Assembly: GCA_026874595.1 (NCBI GenBank)
Contig: CM049306.1
Location: 36,536,019-36,600,018 of the forward strand
DNA from: Sipunculus nudus
Lineage: Eukaryota > Annelida > Sipuncula > Golfingiida > Sipunculidae
Direction of reading: 5' to 3'
DNA length: 64,000 bases
The translations under genes were made by a program, and so were the position numbers. Below the pieces are notes generated by a model that was given only the letters and a program-made list of their open reading frames with translations, was not told the DNA's origin and searched no databases. Below, one piece after another: positions 13,325 through 25,595 of the stretch. Each line of letters opens with the position of its first letter. The stretch's first letter is position 1.

Positions 13325-13590
13325 TAAACCCGTCGACTACTGCACCTGCGGGCCCTGGATGCGTAATCTTCCCCATTGCTGGATCATAACACCGCGGAAC
13401 CCCCGAAAGACGCACTCGTTTGTGACTGAAACAGGGCCGTTGGGCACGGCCTTCCCATAACGCCTGCAGAACGCTCATCCCGGATCGGGGCCGACCGTGA
13501 ATATTCTCAGCGCCTCGGTTGAGATTCGAACTCACGATCACCCGGCTTAGAGTCCGGTGCTCTTCCCCTGAACCACAGAAGCCGGTCACG
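13325..13590 (-). mobile_element. tRNA-derived SINE
   Basis: On the minus strand 13584-13510 is tRNA-like. The A box is TGTGGTTCAGGGGAAGAGCA, the anticodon arm CCGGACTCTAAGCCGG, and the B box GAGTTCGAATCTC. The anticodon position would read CTA, so it may be a mutated Lys(CTT)-type head. A GC-rich body continues to about 13325. It explains the 162-codon open frame on this strand, which is not a gene. Confidence 0.7.
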
Positions 13591-14367
13591 AAATACCATC
13601 TGCTCATACAAGGATCTTGACGTTTCGTTTGTCTATTACATTGCATATCAGGAGGTATATATAAATCAAACTGTCGTCCCTTCACAACTCGAGTCAGTAA
13701 CAATTGAAACCAATCAGCTTTTTTAGTAGGACTCCTCACTGTAAAATAATGAAAATAAGCGAAGAAACAGGTAATCCCCTCGTTAATGCACTTGTCGATG
13801 TTAACCAACTACAGAGCGGGATGCAATTTGTACGATGTTCACAACATAAAACACAATCAGAAGTCTGCGTTATAGCAGAATTACACTGGATGTAATATAA
13901 TTTTAGCGAGAGATTCTCATGTTACAGTCACAAAGTTGGCATGTAAATATCACATAATGTCAAAGTGGTTCTGGTGTATCACGTGCTTGACAAATATACA
14001 TGATTATATTACCACAACACTTGTTCAAAGAAAATATAATATCGGCTTTAACCATGGTCTGGGAAGCTCAAACCTTGTATTTGTGTGTCTTACATTAGAT
14101 AAGTACGGAAGTATGCCCATTATGTGAAGGGCTTGATCAAGAATTGTTCTGTAACCACAGGAAATGTAAAAAAATATGTATAGGTAATTTATATTTATAT
14201 AATTGACGTCGGCACATAATCGTTGTCACACAACACCACACCTCTAAAATGCCCGGTTTTGGTGTTGGAATGCCATGAACGATGCCAAGTGTGTCCTAAG
14301 CGGGGTCATTTCCAATATTTTTACATATATCCAGATGAATTTGCCGTTATTTGGTTCTATATCGCAG

Positions 14368-14493
14368 CGCTATCGTTCAGAACCTGCGCCAGTGTTTTGA
14401 GAGCTCAGCCGATCCATGCATGGACAAAGCCGTCACAGACGAATCAGGCCGAAATGCGGACCTGCCCCATACATGCATGCAACGCAAGCACGG
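14368..14493 (+). CDS. Exon-like segment, candidate exon A of an unknown gene
   Basis: The acceptor is ttggttctatatcgcag, the donor cacgg|gtaatg. After one base the 41 codons include NLRQCFESSADPCMDKAVTD and GRNADLPHTCMQRKH. The composition is protein-like and GC-richer than its flanks. It ends in phase 2, matching the next plus-strand candidate at 16672. No recognised family. Confidence 0.3.
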
Positions 14494-16000
14494 GTAATGC
14501 GCTAGTAATCATTATGATATCCAATACCATTGCTTGTAATTCCGTTAATACTATAGCACTAATACATTCTCATTAGACACCTAACCTGTGCCACTAAATT
14601 TAAGTATATACCATGCTTGCAGAGGAATGAACAGAACAATCTTAGATAATTATTCATGTATATACTGAGCAGGTAATATATGTGGTGACCCGATCTAATT
14701 GAATTAGAATTAAGGGAAAACTATATGAATTGGAATTGATTTGATAAAAAATCAAATTATTTTGAATTTTATAAGAGTTGAAGTCGACTGGGTACGATGA
14801 ACTATGCAGAACTGATGAAAAAAACTATTTTTCAGCGTATACTTTCAATCTATCTTATTTTCTTTAAAGATTTGCAAATTCGATGTTGCTCTTCTTTAGG
14901 TGAGTATACTATAGGGCGAGGGGACTATTATGCGTCTAAGGCATCATTGTAACTCCCTAAAATGCTGTTTTATCTCTCTAACCATTTTGCATTTCAGTAC
15001 ACCCGCCAGGGAAATGTCTTGCAACTTCTTGAATTGGGAATAAATTTAAATTGAATAAATATTATTTAAGCTGAAGAGGGTTTGATATACTTTATCCAAC
15101 CTGATAAACTGAATAAACTGAAAAGGAAGTAAAATAGAAAATTTGAATTGACCCAGTTAGTGACGGTCTTTAGATGAAACCCGCATCAGTTAACAACCTG
15201 TGGTTTCCAGCGAATCATAAATCGATAAGGTTAACTGATCAATGATAATACAACAGCAGTTTATGTTAACTGATAAAAATCATGTTAAGTTGAAGATGAA
15301 AGAGCCGTTTCGAAAATAATCGAATTGCTCGAATCATTGATCAGGACCATCTTATCCACCTGCATGCTCTGATCATACCGCCGTAATCGCTTAAACACGT
15401 GTAGAATCTTTGACCCAGTACGATTAGATATTTAAGTTTATACCTAATTGTCAATGGGTTTAGGTCTCCTGGTTTTTCTTTTTATGGAATAAACATATCA
15501 GATGAATGTCTTTTTTTCACGTAATCTTCATTTAGATTGAAATCATATGATATAATATAAACATATACGTGTATAAATGATCATCTGTATATTTATTTAT
15601 TTAAATTTTAACCTTCATTATTCAATAAGCGATTCTTCAAAACCGAATTCAATTTTTCATTTTTTTTTCAAACGCCTGTTGTGTCCTGCATGCGTTGTCT
15701 TTCCCCGGATGGGGGTCCTGTGGACTCCTTATCCAGGGGGAAGATAGGGGACGGGTTTATATGATCCAGGGTATCAAAGACCACGATTTCACGGGCAAAT
15801 GCCAAAGTCAAAACTCAAATTTTCCTGTTTAAAAATGAAGTCAATTCCAACTTACTTTTATCTAGAGTATGCCTTGGGTATGTCGGTTGACTTATTGGAA
15901 AGAGTTTTCAAGATCTGAATAATAGTTAAATTATAAGGAGATCTTCAAAGAAATATAATGTAATGCGTTAGTATATCCATGGTGTGTTTTTTTTTGTTTA
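14494..16000. other. Mostly non-coding stretch
   Basis: AT-rich. A GC-rich patch at 15670-15770 is open on the minus strand (PIFPLDKESTGPPSGERQ) without a convincing acceptor. Nothing else is supported. Confidence 0.35.
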
Positions 16001-16013
16001 TAGGAATCTTTAC

Positions 16014-16274
16014 CATTGCCCAATAATGAAATTCTTTTTTGTCCCGGCTGAGGACGAGACCGTCATCATTCACTGGTATTACAGGCCGCCTTTGTCCTGG
16101 GGGCAGAGCTGAACTGTGATACAAAAGCGAGTCGATCAGCCGTAACACATATAGATAATAAGCTCATATACGTAGTCCACTTCAATATTTGATGAGGTAC
16201 CTGACAATATTCCAGATCTTGTGATCCAGATTGTAGGCGAAATGAGAAATTGCTCTCCCAGCATGAACCTCTTT
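16014..16274 (-). CDS. Two exon-like segments in phase, unknown product
   Basis: Exon 16274-16201 has acceptor gcgttcatcag and donor gtcag|gtacct and encodes KEVHAGRAISHFAYNLDHKI, then WNIV plus two bases. Exon 16113-16014 has acceptor cttttgtatcacag and donor aatg|gtaaag and encodes, after one base, SALPPGQRRPVIPVNDDGLV, then LSRDKKEFHYWAM. The 87-nt intron between them has canonical ends and the phases agree (2 then 1). I do not recognise the protein. A competing plus-strand frame overlaps exon 2 and also has a good acceptor. Confidence 0.35.
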
Positions 16275-16671
16275 CTGATGAACGCAAATAACCAACCAGA
16301 ATGACATTTGACAACGTGATTTCAAATATATATGCTTATACTTGCATTGGGAGAGTGTTGAAGGGGTTTAATGGCCTTAAATGGTTAAAACCCCAGCAAA
16401 TTCGTTACCCATACCCCTTTCCCGCTCCTGCGCCCCTGTTCCAGTATGTTTTTTTTTTTGCCTTGTTCATCATATAACATATTTTTAAATTATTGGAAAA
16501 TCTGCTTACAATTACTGATCGCGTTTATGTTATGTAGATTATTGTATTAGCAATACTCTGTCTGAAACAACAATACCGTAACTTTTGAGGTAGTGGGTGT
16601 ACAACAAATACGTGTTTGTATACCTTGTACAGCTGCGCGTCCTTATTACGTTTTTGAGTTGTTTAATACAG

Positions 16672-16787
16672 GAGACTCACCAAGACTGCGTTGTTACGTC
16701 ATACGACCACTTCCCGTGGGCGCGAACACCACAGGAACCGCATGCAAGGTGCGGTCTCCTTAGGACCAGCCGGTTTAATGCAAACAG
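16672..16787 (+). CDS. Exon-like segment, candidate exon B
   Basis: The acceptor is gttgtttaatacag, the donor aacag|gtaata. In the phase dictated by the segment at 14368 it reads RLTKTALLRHTTTSRGREHH, then a segment ending GPAGLMQT. An alternative frame reads ETHQDCVVTSYDHFPWARTP and is also open, so the frame is uncertain. It leaves in phase 1, matching 19163. Confidence 0.27.
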
Positions 16788-17314
16788 GTAATAAATGTGG
16801 TATATAACTTCCTAATCTGTTCCTATTTTTTATATCACACTGTAATAGATAATAAAGATAATCATACCATATGAAAAAAAATTATTAACCTATATATACA
16901 TATTTATAAAGTTATAACATTAACATGTATTAAACTTTCTTCATACGCATGGCGCAGGGAATAATAAGTCATAACCTGGCGTTAAGACAACAGATCTCTG
17001 AGCTGAAGTTCAGTGCAGATTTCACTGTTATGTTTTTAATGCTCTGGCGGGTTCTAACCGGGGACGTTGAGCTCCATAGCTGACTATACGCCATACCTTC
17101 TTTAACCTGATATCTTACTATACACACAGGGCAAATGAGGATGCGGTACTAACACAGTCATGTAGATATATATTTGTTGTTAGTTACACAGTTTAAATGG
17201 CGCTTCCCAAGGCAGTGACTTCATGCATGGTATGGGCAGCGGCATTTCAGACAACAGGCTGTGACGGATCCAGAAATAATACTGGGTGGCGGTTGCTGAA
17301 TATTATGACTGTTT

Positions 17315-17316
<2 letters not shown>

Positions 17317-17366
<50 letters not shown>
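17317..17366. repeat. (AT)n microsatellite
   Basis: Twenty-five AT dinucleotides. Confidence 0.98.
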
Positions 17367-17373
<7 letters not shown>

Positions 17374-17684
17374 TATATACACATGCATGCATCATTTAAA
17401 CTTAATATAATCACTCGCTCACATCTGACGTTTACATAGAAGAACAATTTATTTTTCCTGGCATGGCCTAATTGGCCTAGTATTGCAGCCGGTGTGCGAC
17501 ATGTCGGAGAGACTTTCAGAGACAAATGTCTATTGGTTGTAATTACCCTAAATTCTAACTTCTTGAATTTTCCAAATTATCTCCTTTTAGCTATTCATTT
17601 ACTGTACACATAAAGACATTGTTCATTGTATCATGTGACTATATTATCATCTAATTTCCGTTTAAACCATACTTTTTTTATTAA

Positions 17685-18120
17685 AAAAAAAAATCAAGAC
17701 ATTCCCGTTTACACCATATTTTTTGTTAAAAGAAATCAAGACATACCCGTTTTCCACCATATTTCTTATTAAAAAAAATCAAGACGTTCCCGTTTACACC
17801 ATATTTTTTATTAAAAGAAATCAAGACATTCCCGTTTTCCACCATATTTTTTTATTAAAAATATCAAGACATTCCCGTTTACACCATATTTTTATTAAAA
17901 GAAATCAAGACATTCCCGTTTTCCACCATTTTTTTATTTAAAAAATCAAGACATTCCCGTTTACACCATATCTTTTTATTTAAAAAATCAAGACATTCCC
18001 GTTTACACCATAATTTTTGTTAAAAGAAATCAAGACATTCCCGTTTACACCATATTTTTTGTTAAAGAAACCAAGACTTTCCCGTTCGTATCATATTTTT
18101 TATTAAAATAAATCAAGACA
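17685..18120. repeat. 41-bp minisatellite
   Basis: About ten copies of a 39-42 bp unit built of atcaagacattcccgtt, tacaccatat and a T/A-rich spacer (ttttttattaaaagaa). Some units alternate tacacc with ttccacc. The short plus-strand ORF here is a by-product. Confidence 0.92.
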
Positions 18121-18179
18121 AATCACAAAGTTCCATCTGATTAAATATATATGTACTGATTGAGTATAGTAACTAAATA

Positions 18180-18717
18180 CAAAATATGTAACTTCAGTAT
18201 CCTGAAAATACACGTAAAACCATACAGCCATGTTGCATCATGATAAACCGGGCACGTTTCTGTCATTTTCTCATTTAATTTAAATTAAACTTATGGTCCA
18301 TGGATCATATGTGACATTTTACTCGTAAGTCATATGGGTAGTGCTTTTGATGTCAAAGAAATTTCTTGCGTCAGATCAAAGTGAATTCCATGCATCATGC
18401 GTTTATTGCATATTCATTTACATCATTCTTGCATAAAATAACAGCTACTTGTCATAACGGCACAACCACCCTTAACCTTATACGATGAGAAATCCCGACT
18501 TCACTTGAAAACTCGAGAACAGCTTACATCAGACCTATTCTTAAATTATGATTGTGCACTTCTTGTTGCTCCGGTAAGGCTAATTAACTGTATATAACTA
18601 CGCTCCCGAGGCAGCGGCAATCTTACGCTTCTACAGAAGCTACCGGTATAGCTTATTACATTTAGGAAGGAGGCCTATAGGGAAAAGCGCTGTGTAAAGA
18701 GCGTACCCGTATTCTAG
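18180..18717 (+). mobile_element. Helitron-type terminus and dispersed repeat
   Basis: Ends with TACCCGTATTCTAG (CTAG 18714-18717) followed by TTTT, the same 14-base terminus as the element ending at 10190. A short stem CGCT/AGCG precedes it (688-691 with 700-703 of 18 kb). Its interior matches 10525-10690. The left end is not identified. Confidence 0.45.
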
Positions 18718-19162
18718 TTTTAATTGCAACACCAAGCAACAGTTCACGGGGTATTGTCTTATTCAGTCTTTATTCATTATTTAAGCAGTTGAAAAAAAAT
18801 AATAAATAATAGATGCATATCATAATTAGTTATACACGACCCGTCGCAGCCAAAAGCAAAGCAGGTTTATAATCATTCATTATATAAAATATCATTTGTA
18901 AATAAACCAGTACTTCTTCTTTGTTATAGGTACACAGGAATAAAAAGCAAATTTTTTTTAGTTCTACGGTTATTTTTAATGCATGGTCTTTTTTCCTGAT
19001 CTGATCGGATCCCCACCCAAACTCAAGTGTATATAATCAAGCAAGTTTAAATGTTCAGTCTTTAGGGGTAATAAATTAACCCTGCTTTATTATGTCGTCA
19101 TATGTTGGACATAATTCATATTGTGTAAAAATAAATTCTAGCTTAAAAAAATCCTAAACCAG

Positions 19163-19276
19163 AATTGCTCAGTGACATTGACGATGGGGTGATGGTTGTG
19201 CGACCTGAAATTAACATCGGTGCGCCTGCACTAAATGACGACCATCCAGACCAGCTGTGACACTGAAACTTACAAG
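19163..19276 (+). CDS. Exon-like segment with stop, candidate exon C
   Basis: The acceptor is aatcctaaaccag, the donor cttacaag|gtaaga at 19277. In the phase required by the 16672 segment it reads LLSDIDDGVMVVRPEINIG, then APALNDDHPDQL and TGA at 19258-19260. The stop lies 16 nt before the donor, close enough not to trigger nonsense-mediated decay. Acidic tail. No recognised family. Confidence 0.28.
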
Positions 19277-19823
19277 GTAAGATTTGTCAATTTCAGGTGC
19301 CTCGACGCACCTGCATGAACTCGCTGAAAGGTGAAATGGTTGTTTTTTATTTTCCCGAGTTTTCTTTTTGTTTAAATAATTAATTCATATGAGAAGAAAA
19401 TTTGCCTTCATACCAGCTGTATTTGTTTTTGTAACATTTACTAAAATTATCTCAAAGTGGCGGGACATTTTCATACTTGCTGCATGTTTGAAAAGCTGGA
19501 AATAAAGTTGCTTTTTCCATAAAATTGATTGGAAGGGACAAAGTCTATTCATAGTAATGTTTTATAACCATCTTCACTTAATTAATTCTGCCTTCAATAT
19601 ACTTTACATTCAAATGGGATATTTTCTTGCGTTTATGGCATATTTTTATTCTTCGTTTCTTAGTCTATACTATTTTCAGATTATTAAAGCATTTTATGGA
19701 ATTATAATTTAGCTTTGTTTTATTTAACTCACTTTAAAACACAGTTTGTCAAATAACGTCATCTGTGCAATTAATATTCTTACATATTAGACAGAAATAT
19801 GGGCATTTTATATTTACTATTAG

Positions 19824-19859
19824 GAAGCGCTGGGCACCTGCTGGTGGAACGGACCAAAG
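19824..19859 (+). CDS. Possible 36-nt microexon
   Basis: The acceptor is tatttactattag, the donor ccaaag|gtagga. It encodes EALGTCWWNGPK. Too short to judge alone. Confidence 0.15.
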
Positions 19860-19869
19860 GTAGGACGTT

Positions 19870-21940
19870 TTCAAGCATTGTATAAGTAACCTTTTAATCA
19901 TTGTATTTCACAGAAGGCGTGTATAAGAATACTCATGAATGAATTGCAACCGAATAATCTGTTCTTTCTTTTGTCTACAGAATCAAAATTACCAGCGCTG
20001 TATTTTTTATATTCCGCTATATATAGGTCATATTTGTATAATGAAATGGGTACTTGATGCCAATAAGGAGACGCATCATAATTCAAGATGTGACAAAACA
20101 AAGTTTAACCATAAAATGTACAACTTGATTATTTATGTCACTTTTAAAATGAATTTATGAAAATTGTACTTCTATGTATAGCTAACCAAATATCAATATG
20201 GTATACTGAAGTTATCTAGAGAAAGGAGGGATGAATTCGTCTGGATGGCTCCATTGTACTAATCTTGTAAGTCTTACCACATGCAATCAAATATATGTCC
20301 TTATGCGGCTTACTCTTTGCTGTTATTGCTGTTATAAGTTCATGGGTTATATGGGCGTCAATACAAGGGGGGGGGGGGGGTATATATATTTCCCCTGCTA
20401 TTTAGAGATTAATTTTTATATATTGGAAATGAAATATATTAATAATTAGGATTAAGGACTGGTTCCATTTATGAGTTTACTATGGAATATTATATATCTA
20501 AACCTGGATTATAGGAAAACTTATACTAGAAACATAATATCCTGCGTTTTAAAACCTGATAGTTGATAAATTTGAAATGTGTCAAAATATAATAAAAGGT
20601 ATATGTATATAATTTTCCTCCCATGCTTGCTAGTAACGCTCCCCGCCCCCTCACACACACAAACACACACACACACACAGCCTGAAAGATAAGAGGGCTC
20701 CACTGATTGGTTAAGTGTATCGATTTCATGTGGGACATACACCTTTAAATTCCCGCAGCTGTACAAAATGCTATATTTGGGATGAATACGCATCAAATAA
20801 AGTTTAATCAACTCCTCTTCTGACACAGTATATACACAGTCTGATTTAAAATATTACTGTTGGGATTGTTTGTATGACTGTACTTTAATGATCATCGATT
20901 GAAAAGAAAACATATGGTCACGAATACCAGTTTATTTTTTTTTTCACATTCTACAAGCATGCCACGGCCATGTGTATCTACATAGTGATATATTTAAGAT
21001 ACAACATAAATACTAGTAGTAAAATATGATGCATTCTTATATAGTCTCCTTTAGTGTACACGGACTTTCAACGTATAAATGATCATATCGGTTTGCGTGT
21101 GTGAAACGTTTGATACGGAAATTTTCTTTGATTTACATCTCCTATAAACATATATGTATAAATATATAGTTGTACATGTATACGGATCTTAACATGTATA
21201 AGTTAATTATCATATTGGCGTACACAGACCTGACAAATCTATATCTCAGATACTTCCCGTCTGGGTGATGTCAGATGTTCAGATCACGAGCTTCCCTGAC
21301 CCTGGTGACCCTCAGTGCGCATGTGCTTGTTATATATAATAAATATACATTCAACCTGAAGAACTTATCATTTTATATATACAGAAAAATATACAGATCA
21401 CTTTTCTCTCACCGGGTTGACGAACTTTCGAATGGGAGTAATACAGACTAACATGCCATTGCAATTTATTATCATACACAGCAATGGGTCATCGTCTCAC
21501 CGGACTGATGAAAAAACTACCTCAATGACCCTGTGGTGAAAAAAAATTACAAGTATGCCAGAATTACAAAATTTAGAATCCCTGATTTTTAACCGTAGCA
21601 TGGTCGATGCATTGTTAAAAAGATTGTATTAAGCAGGAAGGTTCTGAGGACGGATAATATAGGGTCTAATAGTGCACCAGGGAGACGTATAGAAAAATAT
21701 CCCTTATTTTCTCGAATAGTATCTGATTGTCCTGCACTGGATTCAATGACCGTTTAATTAAAGCTTCCTTTTAATACGTCCAGTTCCACAAGTACATGCA
21801 CCTACTAAAACAGGGGAGCTATAAACGCTTGTTTTACACAACAGGGGATTGTCGTGTTTTTTTCTCAATTCCTGGACTTACCATAACTGGAATAAAAAAA
21901 CTCATTTTCCTTGGTTTACCCTTTTTGCAGAGTGGATGGG
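19870..21940. other. AT-rich non-coding stretch
   Basis: Contains a G run (20370-20380) and a (CA)n tract on the plus strand at 20652-20680. No supported gene. Confidence 0.4.
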
Positions 21941-21949
21941 AACATAACG

Positions 21950-22010
21950 CAGGGGCGGATCCAGGAGTTTTTTTTTTTTTTTTTTGGGGGGGGGGGGCGT
22001 TAAACCCATG
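21950..22010 (+). mobile_element. Solo hAT-MITE left end
   Basis: CAGGGGCGGATCCAGG at 21950-21965 matches the termini at 26611 and 7174. It is followed by a long T run and a G run. No right terminus found nearby. Confidence 0.4.
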
Positions 22011-22079
22011 AGATTAATGAGAAACCTAAAAAAAAGGTGTTCAGGTTTTAAGACCTGTTTTTACTATTAAAATTTTTAT

Positions 22080-22310
22080 TTAATTTAGTTTTAAACCGTT
22101 GAAAAAAGACGCATCGTGTGAATATATATAAGCATGGTGGACACTGACGGGTAGTTTGGCAAGGGGTATGGCGAAGATGGAGAAAACCCCTATGGTCCTG
22201 TAGATGAGTAAAGTATGGGCAAATATTGGTACATCTGTGGTAAATGTGTTTATCATGACAGCACAAAATCTGGTGGAAACTGAAATCCTGTATACCATTT
22301 CTATCGGCAT
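22080..22310 (-). pseudogene. Degenerate coding-like stretch
   Basis: An open frame with FTTDVPIFAHTLLIYRTIGV then FSIFAIPLAKLPVSVHHAYI has a protein-like mix and a hydrophobic centre. The upstream similarity in composition (22310-22420) continues in another frame, as if by frameshift. No splice sites or family recognised, so a relic exon or chance. Confidence 0.2.
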
Positions 22311-22499
22311 GGATCAAAACCCCACCTCTCCTGCATGGTAGAACTTGGGAATTTTCTTTGAAGACATACAAAGCAAACATCTCACATAACCCGAAGTTAA
22401 GATTCTGTAGTGTCAGACTGTGGTTAAGGTGTAATGAAAGTAAATGAACTTTGAGGAGCCCGTGCATTCATCGGCAAAAATATAGTTTAGTGACAGCTA

Positions 22500-24390
22500 A
22501 AAGGTTGGAGAGATGTTGACAAATCGGGGGCATAAATTTTCAATAGCCTGTCGTACCAGAAAAATCTTGGTTTTGTCGGGGTAATATGAGACAATTCTAT
22601 TTTTTACTCTGTCGTACGACAAAATCGGCGTCGGCATAGCATAGACACGGTAAAGGCATTTGTCGGATGCATCTTGCTGTCCGCTTTTTTTGGTGATACA
22701 ATTTGGCAAAAGGGCGGACATATAGGTCAATAGCATGGTTGTTGCGCTAGATTCGATCAAGGAGATTTTTTAGGACCGATGATAATATAAATAATATAAG
22801 ATATATATATGTCCTGACGGCGATATATGTCGCACGACAAATATCGGCCAAGTGCACAATTTGCGTAAGTCCGGCTTTATAGGCAAAAAACGAACAATTT
22901 TTAATGTAAACGATATAGATTTAGAACAATTATTAATAATTTCAATTTTGCAATAGTTTCAATAACTATAGCAAAAATAAAGGAAATGTTTGTTTTATTA
23001 TTAAATAATAACTAAAGTAACACTCTAAATAATATGATTAATGCTTGTCTTAAAGTTTTGTCAAAATTCTACCAAATAGTTCATCCCCTCTGTAAATAGT
23101 GATTGCCACTGTATGAAGGAAATTAAAATCATCGATACTTATGAAAAGTTATCATCTACACAATTCTACGGTTGCCTTTCCAAATGCATGCGGATATCTT
23201 TACTTGCGGGGCCCGCGCAGATAATCAATTAAGAGAGACTTTACGACAAACGCATGCACCAATAGTAATATATTTAATTTTCGTATATTTTATTAATCCT
23301 ATGTTCACTTAACGCATTAGAAAACACTAATAATAATATAGAGGGATCAGTGTAAAGGGGTATTAATATCCTATCTCATCAACTATGCAAGCTTTCACGC
23401 GGCGGTTTTCTTCTGTATATATGCTGTATATTACGTTAAATGTCCTAGTTATATGTTTTCATGTTAAATATCCGATCTTGCTGCATAATTTTATCTTTAG
23501 TCACTTTTATTAATTCTGATTGCATTTTACATGTTTTACACATTGAATAAACTGTATATCCAAACAGGGCCCTGTGGCAGATCAGACAATCTTGTCTGAA
23601 CGGGCTACCCTGTATAAATATGTTTTAATAAATAATAAATAATAATAAATAAATATGTTCTGCCGAGGGTTCTTCGCCTATAGGGTTGGTCCCATTACCT
23701 CGGCTAAGACCTGACAGATAAGAGTCCTTGATGCTGTCATACATACAATATCTATTTTTCATCTCTTTAAAATACAGCCCCCCCCCCCCCCCCCCCGCGA
23801 GTTCAAAGATCCGCATTCATGAGGGATGTGTTCTTGAACGAAAAGAGATCTGGGGCGACTGCACAGTATAAACGCTACGTGAGGAGCGTAAGGTATAGCT
23901 GGTATAAACACCCAAGACTGACAATATATATATATATTGTTCAGATTTGTTCACGCATAGTCGAGGTTAAACATGTCTAAAGAGATATCCCGATGTCGTC
24001 GATACTTGCATAAATCCAAATGTGTCCCGATGTTGGGCCGATGCCGCCGATCTTATGCCGATATCAACCAAATCCTAAAACAGTTTTAAGCATGTTCAGA
24101 TTTTTCCCGATGTCACAGCAATCTTGTCTCATCGGTGTTTCCCGATAACTCCCGAAGTGGTTTCGATGTTAGGCGGGACAAATCGAGGATAACATCGACC
24201 AAATATGAGCCGCCTTTTATATTCTCACGCTTGACACAGCCGTTTGTCATTTTCAATGCTATCACAATGGGGTTTTCGATAAAAATATATAAACTTTTCG
24301 AACAGTACCGGTACGTTTAACTCTCTAGAAAATTGCGGAAGTAAAACTTTTGAGCAAAGGCACCTTTACCGTGTTAAGACGTCTTCATGT
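22500..24390. other. Non-coding stretch with short palindromes
   Basis: Contains TGTCGTACGACA at about 22611 with related copies near 22547 and 22828, a C run at 23777-23796 and several cgatgt-type short repeats at 23990-24190. No supported gene. Confidence 0.4.
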
Positions 24391-24394
24391 TACA

Positions 24395-24987
24395 AAAGCC
24401 TGTCGCCCACTGGTGGGTTTCCTTCGATTTTAATCTGCGGACAGTAACAGACAGTCGATCTTCTGTAGTCTGCGACTGCTTCCGACTTGTGCACATGCAT
24501 GCAGCCGTCAGTGGCAGACTCGATTTTACGGAGTTTTCCCGTGTTGTTTATTTAATTTGGAGATGATAAATATTTGTATCTAATAATATAATTTTTTAAA
24601 AACTATCACAGTATCAGCAACAAAGCACCAGAACAGCCCAAAACCACACCTATCTCTTTACGTGCCCTTATTTTCTGGTTTCGGTATCTGGGCGAAGTCT
24701 GGTTTGATTACACACCGCCATCAATTCATCTTCCTTTAGAGGCGACCAAAAAACGGTCTTGGGGCGATGCCACATTTCACACCTACAAGTTCAGTCTACG
24801 ACTAGTCGCCAACTGCTCGCAGACTCAGTCACCTGACCATAACTCTCGTGACCAATTTAATGATGTTCAATCGCAAATAAGTTTTCTGGCATTGCGATCG
24901 TCTCCGACTGGCGACCAGTCGCATATCCCTTGCAAACGTTTTAGTCGCATCGCGTCGCAGCGTAATCGCCAGTGGGCGGCGGGCTTT
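24395..24987. mobile_element. TIR element (MITE-like)
   Basis: The ends are inverted copies: left AAAGCCTGTCGCCCACTGG (24395), right the complement of AAAGCCCGCCGCCCACTGG (to 24987), 17 of 19 matching. The interior is rich in gtcgc/gcgac motifs. No ORF of transposase size. Flanks give no certain target duplication (possibly GTT). Confidence 0.6.
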
Positions 24988-25328
24988 AGTGTTTTTTTTA
25001 TTTGAGCAAGTCATGTATAAAGTCCTCTCAGATAGTCGATCGAACTGATTCATTTAACAGACCAGTGTACTTCCACCACTGCTAACAGCTAAAGTACTTC
25101 GTAGTGTTTGGTTTTCCTTTAGTCATGGTTATATACCTACATGCATTTCCCCCCGCCAGAACTGCTTCATCTCCTAAAACACCAACATTACTCATAGTGA
25201 CACAGTTATAAGTTAACATGGCATTATCAGGCTTTCACTCATTATCCTTCTGGGATAATTTACTAATGACTAATGATGCAGGTAATACATATACTCTGAT
25301 GAATAATATGAGCGTAATATAACCTGGT

Positions 25329-25595
25329 TCAACCAGTCTGTTCTTCATAGTCTAAATTGAGTTTCGAGGGCATTGCTACTTTATAATTCTTCAGTGTAAG
25401 AGCCCTTCTCTTGAAGAAACCAATAAAGACAAGGCCAATAAAACTGTTTGTAAAATTACTTTCCTCTTGAAAGGCACCACACTCCGCCCACGGCAGTGCA
25501 CGCAATGGTTGCAGGGGGTTCATATGTAATTCGTTAAAAAACCCATTTTGTTGCCGGTCAGCCGTTAACAAATGACTAGATGTCTGTTTTATCAC
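25329..25595 (-). CDS. Hypothetical small protein or exon relic
   Basis: An 88-codon ATG-to-stop frame. The second half holds a hydrophobic stretch flanked by polar residues (SNFTNSFIGLVFIGFFKRR), which could be a single membrane pass, and a polar tail ending LDYEEQTG. No recognised family, no splice support. Could be chance. Confidence 0.18.
   Translation of the reverse strand: MIKQTSSHLLTADRQQNGFFNELHMNPLQPLRALPWAECGAFQEESNFTNSFIGLVFIGFFKRRALTLKNYKVAMPSKLNLDYEEQTG

Noticed and set aside
13320-13808. A 162-codon minus-strand ORF
   Set aside because: It lies over a tRNA-derived SINE. The open frame follows from the element's GC content.
22048-22467. A 139-codon minus-strand ORF
   Set aside because: His/Cys/Leu-rich and out of frame with the more protein-like stretch at 22080-22310. 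Probably a shadow of a relic or chance.
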